Positions 11,844-21,535 of a stretch of DNA of 64,000 nt are shown piece by piece. The stretch is taken from positions 9,629,756 to 9,693,755 of the forward strand of contig OW388292.1 of the NCBI GenBank assembly GCA_936450465.1, given 5' to 3'. The notes below the pieces were generated by a model. That model saw nothing but the letters and a program-made list of their open reading frames with translations. It did no database searches and had not been told where the DNA came from. Origin of the DNA: Gibbula magus (Eukaryota > Mollusca > Gastropoda > Trochida > Trochidae). The first letter of the stretch is position 1, and the number at the start of each line of letters is the position of its first letter. The position numbers and the translations under genes were made by a program.

Positions 11844-14800
11844 CGGAAACTGCGCAAAAACTGATAGCAGCTCCGACTTAGTCGGAGCTGCTAAATACTG
11901 CAAGGCTTAATCAGCCAGTAATGGAGGCTGGCAAGAGGTATATCTTGCGTTGGGAATTTGAAATTGACTCCGTGGCTAAATCGTACCTTGTAGTCAACTC
12001 CTCCGACAATCTTCCTGATGAGTTTGAAAGTAGCATTCCAAAGTAAAGGCTTGTTGTAACTCAATCCATCATGGGATAATAGTGCATCGCATATTGATCT
12101 GAAAGGAGACTTTGTAATACAGTGTGTATCAAGGGCTCCAGATTATGTGTAAACTTGGAAGTATTTCATGATGAGCTGTCATGAACAATAAAACTGTTAC
12201 TTACCGTGGAGCAATAACCCCATTCTCCACCATTGATTCCAAAAGATCACAGAGGAGGGTCACCCGACTTCCATTACATTGTCGATGTAGCACATCCACA
12301 AATATCCGCAAACCAATATCTTGGGCATCCTGTTTTGACAAAATACAATGATGTACAAAATACCAAGTGCGAGTACATGTTTTTCGTTTTCTATATTATT
12401 GATTTATCATCCAAAATTGGTTCCAAAAGAAGATATCACTTGTATGAGATCAATTGATATCTACAAGTGATTTGATATCAAAATTGTTTGATATATAACA
12501 GAGGTGAGGTGAGTTGGGGTTTAACGCTGTTTTCAAAAGTATTTCACTTATGTTCACCAAACATTTGTGACCTGGGTCTTATACTGTGTTGTGCCCCTGG
12601 GCAAGGCACTTCATCCACATTGCACTCAGTCCACCCAGCTGTTTAAATGGGTACCTGAACACGGGAGGTACGGACCTATATGGTCGTGCGGAGCGCTTAG
12701 TAGCGGCACCAAAAGTACAATTCCTTCAGGGTAATAATTGTACCGCCATTGAGCAGTGCTTGCACTGAATATTAGGCGTTAAAATGTATATTATTATTAT
12801 TATTATTATCGCGGCCGCTAGTATTATGGCAGGGAGAAAGCCTGCAATGCCATGTGGCTATGCATTGCGGTGAAACCTGCGAGCATCGGCTGGAACTAGC
12901 GAACCATGGTAGGTACTATGTAGCATTGCACCTAAACCTTACTGCGTGTAGAACAGTTCTCTACTGCAGACAAAGTTGACGTGCCCCTGGCTGGATTCGA
13001 ACCCCGGACCTCTTGATCCGAAGCCGAAGGCGCTAACCACTGCACTATCCCGCCCCTATATATAACAGAGGTTACGATAGAAATTCTGATTAGAAGTAAC
13101 CACTGTGGTAAAAGAATGACCAAGCCCTGGATTACATAAAATTTGATTTGCTACCCGGTATCTCTGTAAAGAAAGGGGAGGTAATCCTCAAATGTCTAAT
13201 CATCTGAGTCATGGAAGAAGGAATCTCTGTCAGACATTCCAGAGTGACACCATTTCTACGAGTGTCCTGCCTTCTGCCCTTACCCTATAGTTGCAGTCAG
13301 TCATATATCTATCCCTTTGGTGCTGTGAGCATATTTAGTTGATGGAATAGTAATTCGAGATGAATATAAATAATAATGCAATTGTTTCAAATATTTACAT
13401 GAAGTTCTCATTGACTTTTCAAAGGTACAGATTTTCAGCTGGCCTAAAATTCCATGTCACAGTTATTGATTTGCTTTGGCAATACTAGTTTTTTTTTACT
13501 CCTACTGTAGTAGACTGTAGTTCATAAGATGTGTTATCTAGTTGGCAATACTAACTTTTATTCTTACTCAAAGACTGTAATTTGCAATAATTGTATCTCA
13601 AATTTTTTTTAATGAATTTGGTCTAAAACAAGTTCACTTTATCAATGTGACGTCAAACGACCTGTACCTGGGGGATGGTTTGCCAAACCTTCCTCAGCTT
13701 CTCTCCGTTGTATTTACTATTCCAAGCATCTGTCTCTTCGTTATGAACAATGATGTTACAAAATGCTTCTTCCACTGCATGACTTCTCTGCAAACATCAA
13801 GTGCAAAATTCAGTAAGTTTAAAGTCATCAATGATCAAAATAATTACAATGCATTCTACTGGACAGTCCATTCACAAATCAAGACTTTGGCGAGTCAGGG
13901 TGATTTGGTGATTAATGCTTCTTTCAAAATTATTTCACTGATTTCACTGCAGCTAGTATTGTTCCAAGGAAAATCCTGAAATACCATTATGGTTACGTAT
14001 TGTGATGAAACCTGGGAGCTTTGACTGGCACAAGCTGTACTAAATTTAAATGTAATGGATTGTACCTAAACCTTTATGCAAGTTCAAAAGTTGAGTATAG
14101 CAGAAAAATATGCAGAGCCCCTCAGGCAAAATTTGAACCTTGGACCTCTGAATGAAAAGTTCAACAATCTAAACAATGTACTATCTCACCACTTCCAAGA
14201 CCGACATGGCAATATAAGGAGTTGATCCTATACTCACTACATTTGTGTTATTAAAGGGAAAGTTCTATCACCGATCTATTGGCAGCATCCTCCATCTTGG
14301 TTTCTTGGCATTACGTGAAATGAGAACACGCTATATTTAACCCAATTTTATGCTTTTTTAAATAAAAATAATAACATTTGCAGTGATAGAATATTCACAT
14401 AGTAACACATAACATACAATAAAACTAATAAAAAATATGCTGTTGGACCGTTGCAAAAAAATACCCGTCTCGATAGAACCCTCCGTTTAATTATTGTGTA
14501 TTACTTTGCATGGAATTAAATTGAATGCAAAGTACCATCTTGCAACAAAGTCAAGAAACGTAAATTATGGAATAGACATTTATTAGGCATGTCATTGTAA
14601 AAGTGTTGTGAACATGGTTAGTGTTTCCCCATAAATAATAGCAACGCATTTATATTAGAAATGCCTATAACAATGCATGAAGCTTGCTGCATTTGTCAAA
14701 ATGCATCGTCGATCCGCTACAATATGTCACTTGAGAAGTATGGCTAGCAAGAAACACAATGAAAAACAAATAATATAGATAGGAAATAATTTTGAATCAG

Positions 14801-16206
14801 AAGAAGCCTAATTTGATTGAAAAAGTATCAGGTCGGGGATAACCTAAAAACGAGCTATAATAGGTCGATCTATTAGGTTGATGTACAGGGGATTGGTTGT
14901 ATAAACAGATTAACAAGCGTTTGTACCCTTGAAGAGGTTGATGTACACTGAGATGTTAATTAGTGATTAGCTTAGTGATTGCAAGATCAGAAAACTCCTT
15001 GAAGCCATAAAAATCCAGCGCTTCCATCCTGCCATGAACCGCGACCAAGGCTACTTCATCCCTTCGGCTTATCATCACCTTATCAAAGACAGTCTTTAGT
15101 ACTTTATCTGGCTTCATGCTCTTAGAGTATCTACAATAACTTTTCCTGTTATCATCACTTGTATACATCTGGCCACTCTCTTAAAATCACTTTGTACATC
15201 AGGCCACTCTCTTGCAATCACTAAGCTAATCACTAATTAACATCTCAGTGTACATCAACCTCTTCAAGGGTACAAACGCTTGTTAATCTGTTTATACAAC
15301 CAATCCCCTGTACATCAACCTAATCTTCTTATCCCCTCAATATATAATTGGGAATCCAGTGTACATCAACTTGTTAATTGTACATACTCACTATACTATA
15401 TAAATTCTCCTCCTACCATATTCATGTATCACTTGCTTGATAACGGTGTTAGTATCTACACCGAAACGTCGCATTCATTGCAATAAAGAAGTTGACTATC
15501 CATATATCTTGGTTTTCTTCATCTCTACAACTTCTAAAATGCCTCTCAAAGATATCTCCATAGAAAAGTTGTTCATTTCACGTCCGGTCAACTAAAACAA
15601 AAAATGCCGTGTGGTAAGTACAATATCATTACCGGAAGTAGCACATCGGTCAAGGTCAGAGTTTGTAGAAGCATGCTGTCAAGTTTGGGAGAATATTTTG
15701 ATGTAGAAAGAGTATATTTTGTCGCTGAAGCGTGAATGTCGACTGGGTATGGTTAATTAACAGCTAATTACTCGAAAACGCTAGGGTTTGGGCATTCATT
15801 GAAGTAAAAAATGAATGTATCGGTAAAAGACGATTCGGCAGTGCTGTTGCCGCAAATGCGGAAATTCCGTCTTAAAGGTGCACTGTGCCATAAATGCTAT
15901 TATAGCTCGATCGACCTATGCACCAATAGCTCGAACGAACTACTATAGCTAGATCGACCTATTATAGCTCGTTTTTAGGTTATCCCCGACCTGAGTATAT
16001 GCTGACCAACCTATAACAAAAATAAAAAGAGTCCTATTATATCAATATTTCACTTACAGCTGTATCAGTGTGTTGCGATTGGTAAGTTTCCCTAGAACTG
16101 TCAAATGACAGGACTGTCAAAAGCTCATGATTACGGGCACTTGTTTACTCACCAGTAAGTCAGATATCACATCATTCACACGTTCCTCGACTGAGTTCCC
16201 ACTCAT
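637..16206 (-). CDS. MED23: Mediator complex subunit 23 (MED23), 5' 22 coding exons, gene continues beyond left edge
   Basis: MED23 is a large helical tail subunit of the nuclear Mediator complex, which links activators to RNA polymerase II. Coding exons, in order: 16153-16206, 13668-13787, 12205-12329, 11987-12098, 9839-9937, 9542-9646, 9250-9319, 8203-8315, 6927-7022, 6595-6792, 6253-6339, 5875-5895, 4857-5059, 4580-4656, 4137-4305, 3588-3730, 2998-3172, 2439-2608, 1563-1760, 1169-1235, 950-1003, 637-742. They sum to 2562 nt, which is 854 codons with phase kept at every junction. Blocks such as QLLWQHLSSQLIYFVLFQFA, LLRYVLEQPYSREMVCNMLG and STHALASTCIWIHLN closely resemble the vertebrate protein as I remember it (about 1,370 residues). 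The start is the ATG at 16206, followed by SGNSVEERVNDVISDLL. Oddities are a GC 5' splice site after 8203, a weak donor (GTTCGT) after 4857, and a 21-nt microexon. The identity is secure; individual exon ends are read by eye. Confidence 0.95.
3148..3266. repeat. Tandem duplication of about 62 bp across a MED23 splice acceptor
   Basis: The segment from about 3148 to 3207 (end of exon 17 plus its acceptor and adjacent intron) is repeated at about 3209-3266 with few changes. Both copies read TTGAACACTGT, a GGCAGTAGCTGGCCTAGAA block and CAGTGGAATATGTAG. On the minus strand the second copy is a second CTTCTAG-GCCAGCTACTGCC acceptor upstream of the real one. Confidence 0.85.
5875..5895 (-). CDS. 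MED23: MED23 predicted 21-nt microexon (exon 12)
   Basis: This 21-nt segment is flanked by TTGCAG on the 5' side and GTAAGA on the 3' side in the sense orientation. It would add seven residues, GNRQQDM, between SIQKNP (exon 11) and LADFLPVM (exon 13). Both neighbouring junctions are phase 0, so it can be included or skipped without a frame change. The vertebrate protein as I recall it runs SIQKN-ALADFLPVM with no such insert in the main isoform. The upstream pyrimidine tract is weak, which would suit regulated inclusion. It is inferred from splice sites only. Confidence 0.5.
6004..6139. mobile_element. Short MITE in a MED23 intron
   Basis: The ends are inverted: GGCCCAGATTTTTAAAT on the left and CTTTGAAAATCTAGGCCC on the right. 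The length is about 136 bp and there is no coding capacity. The inverted ends suggest a small non-autonomous DNA transposon. It lies between MED23 exons 11 and 12. Confidence 0.5.
7023..7232. repeat. 51-bp minisatellite at the 3' end of MED23 intron 8, first block
   Basis: GAAACATGAGACAGGGTCA starts at 7028, 7079, 7130 and 7181, an exact 51-bp period, and a fifth unit decays at 7232. The first unit contains the real acceptor of exon 9 (sense: CATGTTTCCACAG|GC). Later units read CATGTTTCTACACTAAG, so they are near-copies of the branch and pyrimidine-tract region. The array resumes at about 7649 after an inserted element. Confidence 0.9.
7233..7648. mobile_element. Inserted repeat with TGACCTTGA motifs and CCCCCGC edge motifs
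   Basis: This segment interrupts the 51-bp minisatellite. It carries ATGTCCCCCGCCGC near the left and ATGTCCCCCGCTCCGAC near the right. Inside are two roughly 150-bp direct copies, each with TGACCTTGA and TCAAGGTCA about 15 bases apart. Related sequence occurs at 41.1-42.5, 46.4-47.0 and 63.1-63.8 kb. It has no coding capacity. Confidence 0.7.
7649..7815. repeat. 51-bp minisatellite of MED23 intron 8, second block
   Basis: About three and a half further units of the acceptor-side minisatellite resume here. Several have AAAAATAAGACAGGGTCA in place of GAAACATGAGACAGGGTCA. The last unit joins directly to the donor-side 48-bp array at about 7816. Confidence 0.85.
7816..8202. repeat. 48-bp minisatellite carrying copies of the MED23 intron 8 GC donor
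   Basis: GACTTGCCTTGT starts at 7870, 7918, 7966, 8013, 8061 and 8108, with a variant near 7822 and the true splice site at 8196. On the gene's strand each unit reads GACAAG|GCAAGTC, identical to the authentic 5' splice site. The remainder of the unit is CTACATAGACTTGATTTTTT-like. The period is 47-48 bp. Confidence 0.9.
8196..8203 (-). promoter_or_regulatory. Non-canonical GC 5' splice site of MED23 intron 8
   Basis: The exon ends ...TATGACAAG and the intron begins GCAAGTC. The protein context (GPLPYDK then AIQDPQTGLLRY) requires the break exactly here, and there is no GT at the boundary. AAG|GCAAGT is the strong consensus expected of GC-AG introns, which compensate for the C by otherwise perfect U1 pairing. 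Confidence 0.8.
8385..9155. mobile_element. Dispersed repeat, GAGCCATGGGCTC family, short copy
   Basis: It starts AGAGCCATGGGCTC and ends with a CCCATGCCATAAACCCTCTGG segment. The same start and end motifs bound the larger copy at 27.8-30.95 kb. It lies in the MED23 intron between exons 7 and 8 and has no supported coding content. Confidence 0.6.
10300..11895. mobile_element. Repeat with nuclear-receptor-like motifs and a terminal hairpin
   Basis: The right end is a 12-bp-arm hairpin (AGCAGCTCCGAC, loop TTA, inverse; about 11867-11893). The left end has a matching AGCAGCTCCGA at about 10307. The interior holds about three direct copies of a 430-bp block with many TGACCTTGA motifs. It also has perfect TGACCTTTGACCT sites (DR1) at 10818-10830 and 11688-11700, and a (CGG)n run at about 11809-11841. 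It fills most of the MED23 intron between exons 4 and 5. The exact left border is uncertain. Confidence 0.6.
12487..12780 (+). mobile_element. SINE-like repeat
   Basis: It begins AGGTGAGGTGAGTTGGGG and TTTAACGCTG, the conserved end shared by SINE copies at 20.4, 47.1, 48.7 and 49.06 kb. It continues with a segment holding GTGCCCCTGGGCAAGGCACT, which resembles another SINE body, and ends at an (ATT)n run at about 12787-12809. It is probably a composite or nested insertion. Orientation is uncertain. Confidence 0.55.
12815..13062 (-). mobile_element. tRNA-derived SINE
   Basis: On the minus strand the head has a B box, GGTTCGAATCC (about 12993-13003), matching the RNA polymerase III consensus. 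It also has an A-box-like TAGTGCAGTGGTTAGCG about 40 bases earlier. The body matches the copy at 48.7-49.03 kb. This is a SINE, not a working tRNA gene, because the acceptor and anticodon stems are not intact. Confidence 0.8.
13880..14200 (-). mobile_element. Degenerate tRNA-derived SINE
   Basis: It is a diverged copy of the same SINE in the minus orientation. The TAACGC-like tail has become TTAATGCTTC, the body motif AAACCTGGGAGC is kept, and the head has a degraded B box. It lies in MED23 intron 1. Confidence 0.55.
14828..15994. mobile_element. DNA element with perfect 45-bp terminal inverted repeats, containing a retroelement fragment
   Basis: The left terminus 14828-14872 and right terminus 15950-15994 are exact inverted copies over 45 bases (TCAGGTCGGGGATAACC...). 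They are flanked by GTA on both sides, a likely 3-bp target duplication. The 1,167-bp interval includes a Penelope-like fragment with its own 114-bp inverted repeat. The perfect arms suggest recent activity or recent duplication. It lies in MED23 intron 1. Confidence 0.75.
14872..15530 (+). mobile_element. Penelope-like retroelement 3' fragment with inverted terminal copy
   Basis: The segment 14872-14985 is an exact inverted copy of 15211-15324 (114 bp). Between them the plus strand encodes KIRKLLEAIKIQRFHPAMNR followed by DQGYFIPSAYHHLI and a stop. This resembles the tail of GIY-YIG-type endonuclease domains found at the ends of Penelope-like elements. The right part ends with an ACCGAAACGTCG...AATAAAG-type 3' end. 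Inverted terminal pieces are known for that class. The element is truncated, with no reverse transcriptase present. Confidence 0.5.
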
Positions 16207-16329
16207 TTTACTAAGAGAGAAATACAAAAAGCTCACAAGCAATCGCGTCAAAATTGTATTGTTTTATGGTATTTCATGATTGCAGAATTTATTAAATTGA
16301 CTTAAATGATTTCATCGCGATCTCATCTT

Positions 16330-16420
16330 TTGTTTCGGCGCCATATTGCCGGCTACTGGTATAAACTTCCGGTTCCGGAACTTAATGATCTACAGTAATA
16401 ATTCGCAAAGAAACAATTGA
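16330..16420 (-). promoter_or_regulatory. Putative MED23 promoter
   Basis: Upstream of the MED23 ATG the minus strand shows ACCGGAAGT (16365-16373), an ETS-type core. It is followed by AATATGGCGCC (16337-16347), close to a YY1 initiator site. Both are typical of TATA-less housekeeping promoters, and their order and distance (about 130-165 bases upstream of the ATG) fit a short 5' UTR. No TATA box is evident. Confidence 0.45.
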
Positions 16421-16860
16421 ACCGCCCTCGTCAATTTTGAAAAGTTGTGCCTGAGAAAAAATTACCTTTTTGCTATTGCAGACTAAGTGTTTAGGCTAAA
16501 TAAATAAGTGATATGTTTCGCGGGCATCGGCGCATCATTTTTATTTGTGCGCGTGACAGCTTATTATTTTTCGGGGTCATTTTTCGCAACAGTTTTGCTA
16601 AATATCAATATCCATTTGTCCACCAAATATATGGGTGTGCAGGGACGGAAACGTTTCTGGGTTTTTTTTTGGTATAATTCTACCACTTTAAAACCAGGGT
16701 TTTAATGAACAAAATTAAAATGTATTCCTCCCTCGTCGTTATTTTTCCAACATCAAAAAAATAAAAATAAAGTTCCACCGCCCGAGTTTGTCACTTTTGA
16801 AACAATGTGCCCGATAAATATTTAACTTTTTTTATGCAAACTAAATGCAATATGAGCAAG
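16420..16860. repeat. Dispersed repeat, copy 1
   Basis: It shares ordered blocks with 20,815-21,125: a GGCATCGGCGCATCA / GGAATTGGCACATCA block, CACCAAATATATGGGT, and ACCGCCC(T)CGTCA near the ends. No terminal inverted repeat or coding content is seen. It is intergenic, upstream of MED23. Confidence 0.5.
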
Positions 16861-16904
16861 AAGGTATGACAAAAGCTTTAAAAGGGAAAAGAGACCGTTG
16901 CTCC

Positions 16905-17475
16905 AAATCAGTTAGTAAATAGAGAATCTCACCCAAGTGATACCAAATATAGACCTATTAACATGAGTTGATAAAAATAATATCCAAGACCTGTCGAGGA
17001 TATTTTTTACGTTAATCAACGAGTGTTGATATATCAGAAGACCGAGAGTGAGATTCTAATTATCATCCAAAATCATTCTTCATTACGTTTCAATGAAAAG
17101 TTTTCTTCTGTGAGCACAGCACTGACAATTGACTTCCAATGCGATGATGTCATAGCATTGTGACGTCATCATGTTTATGGCGTCATATCACTGTGTTGTC
17201 ATGTAGATGGTGGTTATAGGTGGTTATAGGCTGACGCGTTCGGCTCCGAATGATAAAAATCGGTATCGAATCTACGTTAGACTCACAAAAAGTTAAAAAC
17301 ACAGTTGGTTTATCTCCTAATTGCACAAAATCTACTGTCAAAACGATATCGCCTAGGAGATTGCTTGATCTAATACAATATCGATATCCCCTGTGCAACA
17401 CAGTTTTGGATGATAAAGCCCTTTTAATTAATCACTATGGCACAATTATGACTATATGTACCTGAAAGTGTTTAT
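16905..17475. repeat. Palindromic repeat with CRE motif, copy a
   Basis: It carries AATCAACGAGTGTTGATATA and a GAGAATCTCACCC edge, as in the copies at 33.2, 47.1 and 53.7 kb, followed by TGACGTCA at 17161-17168. The short arm of the internal palindrome is degraded. The right part has a CTAGGAGAT...CGATATC segment shared with copy b. Confidence 0.65.
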
Positions 17476-17504
17476 TTTATAAATTCAGTGGTAGGTTAAT
17501 GTAA

Positions 17505-17568
17505 CCCCCCCCCCCCCCCCCCCCCCCTCCCGCCTCAAAGATCTTGACCCCCCCCCCCCCCCCCCCCC
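17505..17568. repeat. Two poly-C tracts
   Basis: C runs of 23 (17505-17527) and 21 (17548-17568) are separated by about 20 bases. On the minus strand these are long G tracts. Homopolymers of this length are often mis-sized in assemblies. Confidence 0.95.
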
Positions 17569-17627
17569 TTTATGCCTATGGACGCTTCAGTTTAATGTTC
17601 GTAATAAGTATTTGTGGTTTTTAAGCA

Positions 17628-17724
17628 CGGGAACTCGATATCGTAAGTAAAACATAAGTAAAACGTAAAAGGTAGGTTTGTTGTACCTACGTTTTACTTA
17701 TGTTTTACTTACGATATCGAGTTC
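17628..17724. repeat. Near-perfect inverted repeat (hairpin)
   Basis: GGAACTCGATATCGTAAGTA, continuing through AAACATAAGTAAAACGTA, is followed after about 17 bases by its exact reverse complement. The arms are about 38 bp, and shorter imperfect extensions flank them. Each arm contains the sub-repeat AAGTAAAAC. The interval 17,740-18,150 beyond it is AT-rich with no supported feature. Confidence 0.9.
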
Positions 17725-18159
17725 CTGTGTTTTTAAGTCAGATAGAGAAAACCCGTGAGTCATAGGCCTATCTTTTATAAAGCGTTAATAACAATTTATA
17801 ATAATAATATATAATATATAATATAATATTTATAATAAACATACATTTGACAGTTAAACAGTTACTAGTGAATTATTAGTAATGTATCCATACTGCGAAT
17901 ATAATAATAGAACTAAAATTTTATCAGACACAATATTTTTTGTTTGTTTACATTTTTTGCACATTTTAAAAATGTTTTGTGGTACAAACGGAGGAAATGA
18001 CCATCTCATGGGTCTTTGAAGGACCATTAATAGAAAATGAATGCAGAAATAAAGATGATTTGATAAATATAACAGAGAAAGGAAACAAACGATGAGTAAA
18101 GTGGCAATTATTAGTTAAAACGGGTGGAATAAAGCTCATATGTCATTGTCAGCGATAAG

Positions 18160-18300
18160 GGTGACGTCATGCCAATCCTTGGAATGTTGTTATGTCATTT
18201 GCAATAAAGTATTTGCGGAGATCATCACGCTCTGTGTTTGCGCATGTGTAGACAGCAACTTCCCGTTCAACTGAATCGCCAGGCGGCAGGTGGGTGCGAC
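18160..18300 (+). promoter_or_regulatory. Putative myosin light chain promoter and 5' non-coding exon
   Basis: TGACGTCA (18162-18169), GCCAATC (18171-18177) and GGAATG (18181-18186, a TEAD/MCAT core) lie together. About 100 bases later there is a possible donor, GGCGGCAG|GTGGGT (about 18289-18291), which would pair with the acceptor at 19231. The motif cluster suits a cytoskeletal gene, but the start site is inferred only. Confidence 0.35.
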
Positions 18301-19271
18301 TTTCTGGTCTAAATTATCCTCTTTCTGATCTTGAATATATCGCGTTGTATATAAAAACCGTCAATATATAAACTAGATAAAGCATTGGACGATACATTAA
18401 GATTTTTCTAATTGCTATACACTTATGACACTCATGCGATTTGCTTGAAACTTGACCTACTTTAGCTTCCGTCTGCATGTTTGTCATTCATTGAATGCAA
18501 GATATGAATCATTCGGATGTGACGTTCCCTAAAGTGGGGTTGTTTTCATCCTTATAAGGGAGTCCTTAATGGCTGTATTATTATCTTAACCAGAATTTTT
18601 AGAAACATATCCTATATTGTAACATCATGTAGGATCATTATTCATCAATATAAACAACCTCGGTGGACTAGGCAGGTGGTCAGTCAAGTTTGACAGGGTC
18701 ACTCACAATAAGCCTCTTGAGCCCCGAGCAGTTCGACTGTGTGACTGACATTGGCTTGAACCAGGTGAAGTCCCTTTACACAGCTTGAATAGGTCTAGAT
18801 TTGACTTTGTGTACCGTAATAGATTTGTTGATTATTTAGTTCATGATTTTCTATTTTAGTGATGATCTGAAGTTATGAGTGTCAGAGAGGCTAAAAACAA
18901 TCACTATTCCTGGGGAAAATAGCTTGAAAAATTGTGTTGCCATAATCTCTGTAATGCATTTTATATAAATCTTATTTTAAAAATCAAATGAATAAAACAA
19001 ATAATAAAAGTCTTTGAGATCCTGACCTTATAAAAAAAATTTCAATAGGTGAAATTAGGGAAGGGAAATATTTTGCATGGGAAGGTATTAAGCTCTTCAT
19101 GAATCATTTAAAAAGTATGATTTTCCTACAGATGAAATGGTGAGACATGGTGCCTATTTGATTTTATTGAAGGCAGGGTTTTGATTGGTGTTAATATTTA
19201 TGTGCCTAACATTTTTCTATTTTTGTTTCAGAATAATCTTTTTTACTGTATTCAACTAATTTGAAATCAAG

Positions 19272-21535
19272 ATGTCAAGCAGAAAAACAAAAGCAAAGGG
19301 TACCAAGAAGAGGGCCCAGCGTGCCACTTCTAATGTCTTTGCTATGTTTGATCAAGCACAGATTCAGGAATTTAAGGAAGCATTTAATATGATAGATCAG
19401 AACAGAGATGGCTTCATTGACAAGGAGGATCTTCACGATATGCTTGCATCTATGGGTAAGATTCAATTCTAAAATGTTTAAATCCATCAATACTTGAGTT
19501 CATATATGAGTACATGATTTATCTTTCTTGCATTGAAATAAATATGATTTTATTTAGGTAAATGAAATACAAGTGGGAAATGCTTGATATATGAAGTAAT
19601 GTTTCTGTTAGGAAGTAACAGTCTAATTTAAAACCCATCTAAACACATGTTTCAGTTATAACATCCCAAACTTGCTAACTATGAACCTGTCTTATGCATC
19701 TGTGAACATTGTTTCAACATAATTACTCTGTGCAGCACATATTTGAGTTGGAGAATAATTAATGGAAATTGTCATGGATGGCTGCACATTGCAAACCTAG
19801 GTATTGTAAGCTGTTTGACTCACTTGTGTCTGGCTACAACACCTGTTGTTTGCCTGCTGTAGTCGACATCATCTAATGTTTTATGTCACTCGTCTGTAAA
19901 AAAAAAAGGTTTCTGAGCTATTAGTTACATTTAGCTATTATTAGGTTCAGATCTGATTCATACTCCCAGCAGGATATCACCATTTGAGAATGAGGAATAT
20001 GAACAATACATTTATTTGTTTTTTGACAGAAACAGTTTTTTGTGTGTATTAATTTCTGAATAAATGTAATTTACATGATTATTTATAGTTGAGATCTGAA
20101 TATTTTTTAGTTTTCATTATTAATAGGTATGATATTGTTTGTCACCTTAAGAAGTTGCTTTAACATTGTAAATACTGACTGTTTGTGGTTTAACAGGAAA
20201 GAACCCGACCGAACCGTATCTGGATGAAATGATGAACGCCGCCCCCGGACCTATCAACTTCACCATGTTTCTCACCATGTTCGGAGAAAAGTTGAATGGA
20301 ACTGATCCAGAAGATGTCATCAAGAATGCATTCGCTTGTTTCGATGAGGATGGCAGGGGTGAGTATGAAGTGTAAAGTAAATGGGGCGGATTAGTGGTGT
20401 GGTTAGTGCATTCGACTTCAGATCAAAAAGTCCAGGGTTTAATCCTGCCAGGGGCTCAGTAATTATATCTATGAGATGTATTCGACATGCAGCAAGGTTT
20501 GGGTGCAATGCTAAACTGAATTTCAGAGCTGTACGGCCCATGGTTTGCTTGTTTTCACCATTGCTCGCAGGTGTCACTAATAGTGTTGCAGATTTTCATC
20601 CTGCCTCAATACTAGCAGCTGTGATTTACATGAAATACTTTTGAAAGCAGCGTTAAACCCCAACTCACCTCAAAATTAACAGTTGTCATTCAAACTAAAT
20701 CATCTTTTGTACATAAATCTAAATGTTTATTCAAATAGTGAAATGAAAATTTCTGTAGATATGTCTGCAGTCTATTTATTTATTTATTACATATTCTGTC
20801 ACTAGAAAAGTCAGGCTAAATTAAAGAAGTAAAATGTTTCTCAGGAATTGGCACATCACTTTTATTTGTATGCATAACAGTTTTTTTTATTTTCATTTGT
20901 AAAAAGTTTGCTTAACCCCTAAGTCTATTTGTCCACCAAATATATGGGTCTGTAAGAATGGATGTGATTCCATTTTGTATACTTGAAGCACTTCCAGGCT
21001 ATATTTTGACGAAATTGTACTCATAATAACATAATAACAAAGAAATGAAATAAAATTCTACTGCCCTCGTCACTAAAATTTTCATAGTAAAATTAAATTT
21101 TTTTTTATACAGCCTTACATTTAACATCACTTAATGAAAGTTTCATTAATGTTTGTGTTGGTATGTTGCAGGTCTGATCCATGAAGATAGATTAAGGGAA
21201 TTGCTAACAACAATGGGCGATAGATTCACAGATGAAGAGGTGAGAATGGTCTTGCAATTGTTCATGTTATCATTCTAAACACAATTTAATGAAATAAAGT
21301 TAAAGATAATTGAAAAATAGATTTGTTTTAAACAGTCATCATCAGTATTAACTTACCAGTACTCCTCTTTTCGTATTAAGAATGTAGTTAAAGGAGACAG
21401 TAAAACAGAAAGTTTCTCTTTTTTCCACAGGTAGATGAAATGTTCCGAGATGCACCTATCAAGAAGGGAAATTTTGACTATGTAGAATTCACGCGGATTT
21501 TGAAGTATGGTAAGAAGGAGAAAGATGATGAATGA
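19272..21535 (+). CDS. Myosin regulatory light chain (non-muscle/smooth type)
   Basis: This EF-hand light chain binds the neck of myosin II and regulates it by phosphorylation in actomyosin filaments. Coding exons are 19272-19455, 20197-20358, 21172-21239 and 21431-21535; all junctions are GT-AG and in phase, giving 172 residues, the usual family size. The N-terminus is basic and holds [15 protein letters not shown], the myosin light chain kinase site with Thr and Ser adjacent. The first EF-hand loop, [12 protein letters not shown], keeps the Ca/Mg ligands. Later EF-hands are degenerate, as in this family. The C-terminus is [11 protein letters not shown] splice acceptor (TTTTTGTTTCAG) at 19231 puts a 5' UTR intron upstream. 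The protein is closest to MYL9/MYL12/spaghetti-squash by memory; the exact ortholog is not assigned. Confidence 0.95.
20383..20668 (+). mobile_element. tRNA-derived SINE in a myosin light chain intron
   Basis: The head reads GGGCGGATTAGTGGTGTGGT and then a B-box-like GGGTTTAATCC. The tail is CAGCGTTAAACCCCAACTC followed by ACCTCA. The full-length order matches the other SINE copies. It lies just after the exon ending at 20358. Confidence 0.75.
20815..21125. repeat. Dispersed repeat, copy 2
   Basis: It matches the repeat at 16,420-16,860 in block order, including CACCAAATATATGGGT and TCTACTGCCCTCGTCAC. It is intronic in the myosin light chain gene and ends close to the acceptor of the third coding exon. 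Confidence 0.5.

Noticed and set aside
12960..13062. A tRNA gene
   Set aside because: A and B boxes are present but the acceptor and anticodon stems do not pair, and the sequence continues into a SINE body shared with other copies.
14956..15168. 70-codon frame on the minus strand
   Set aside because: The plus strand of the same segment encodes the recognisable retroelement tail; the minus frame is its shadow.
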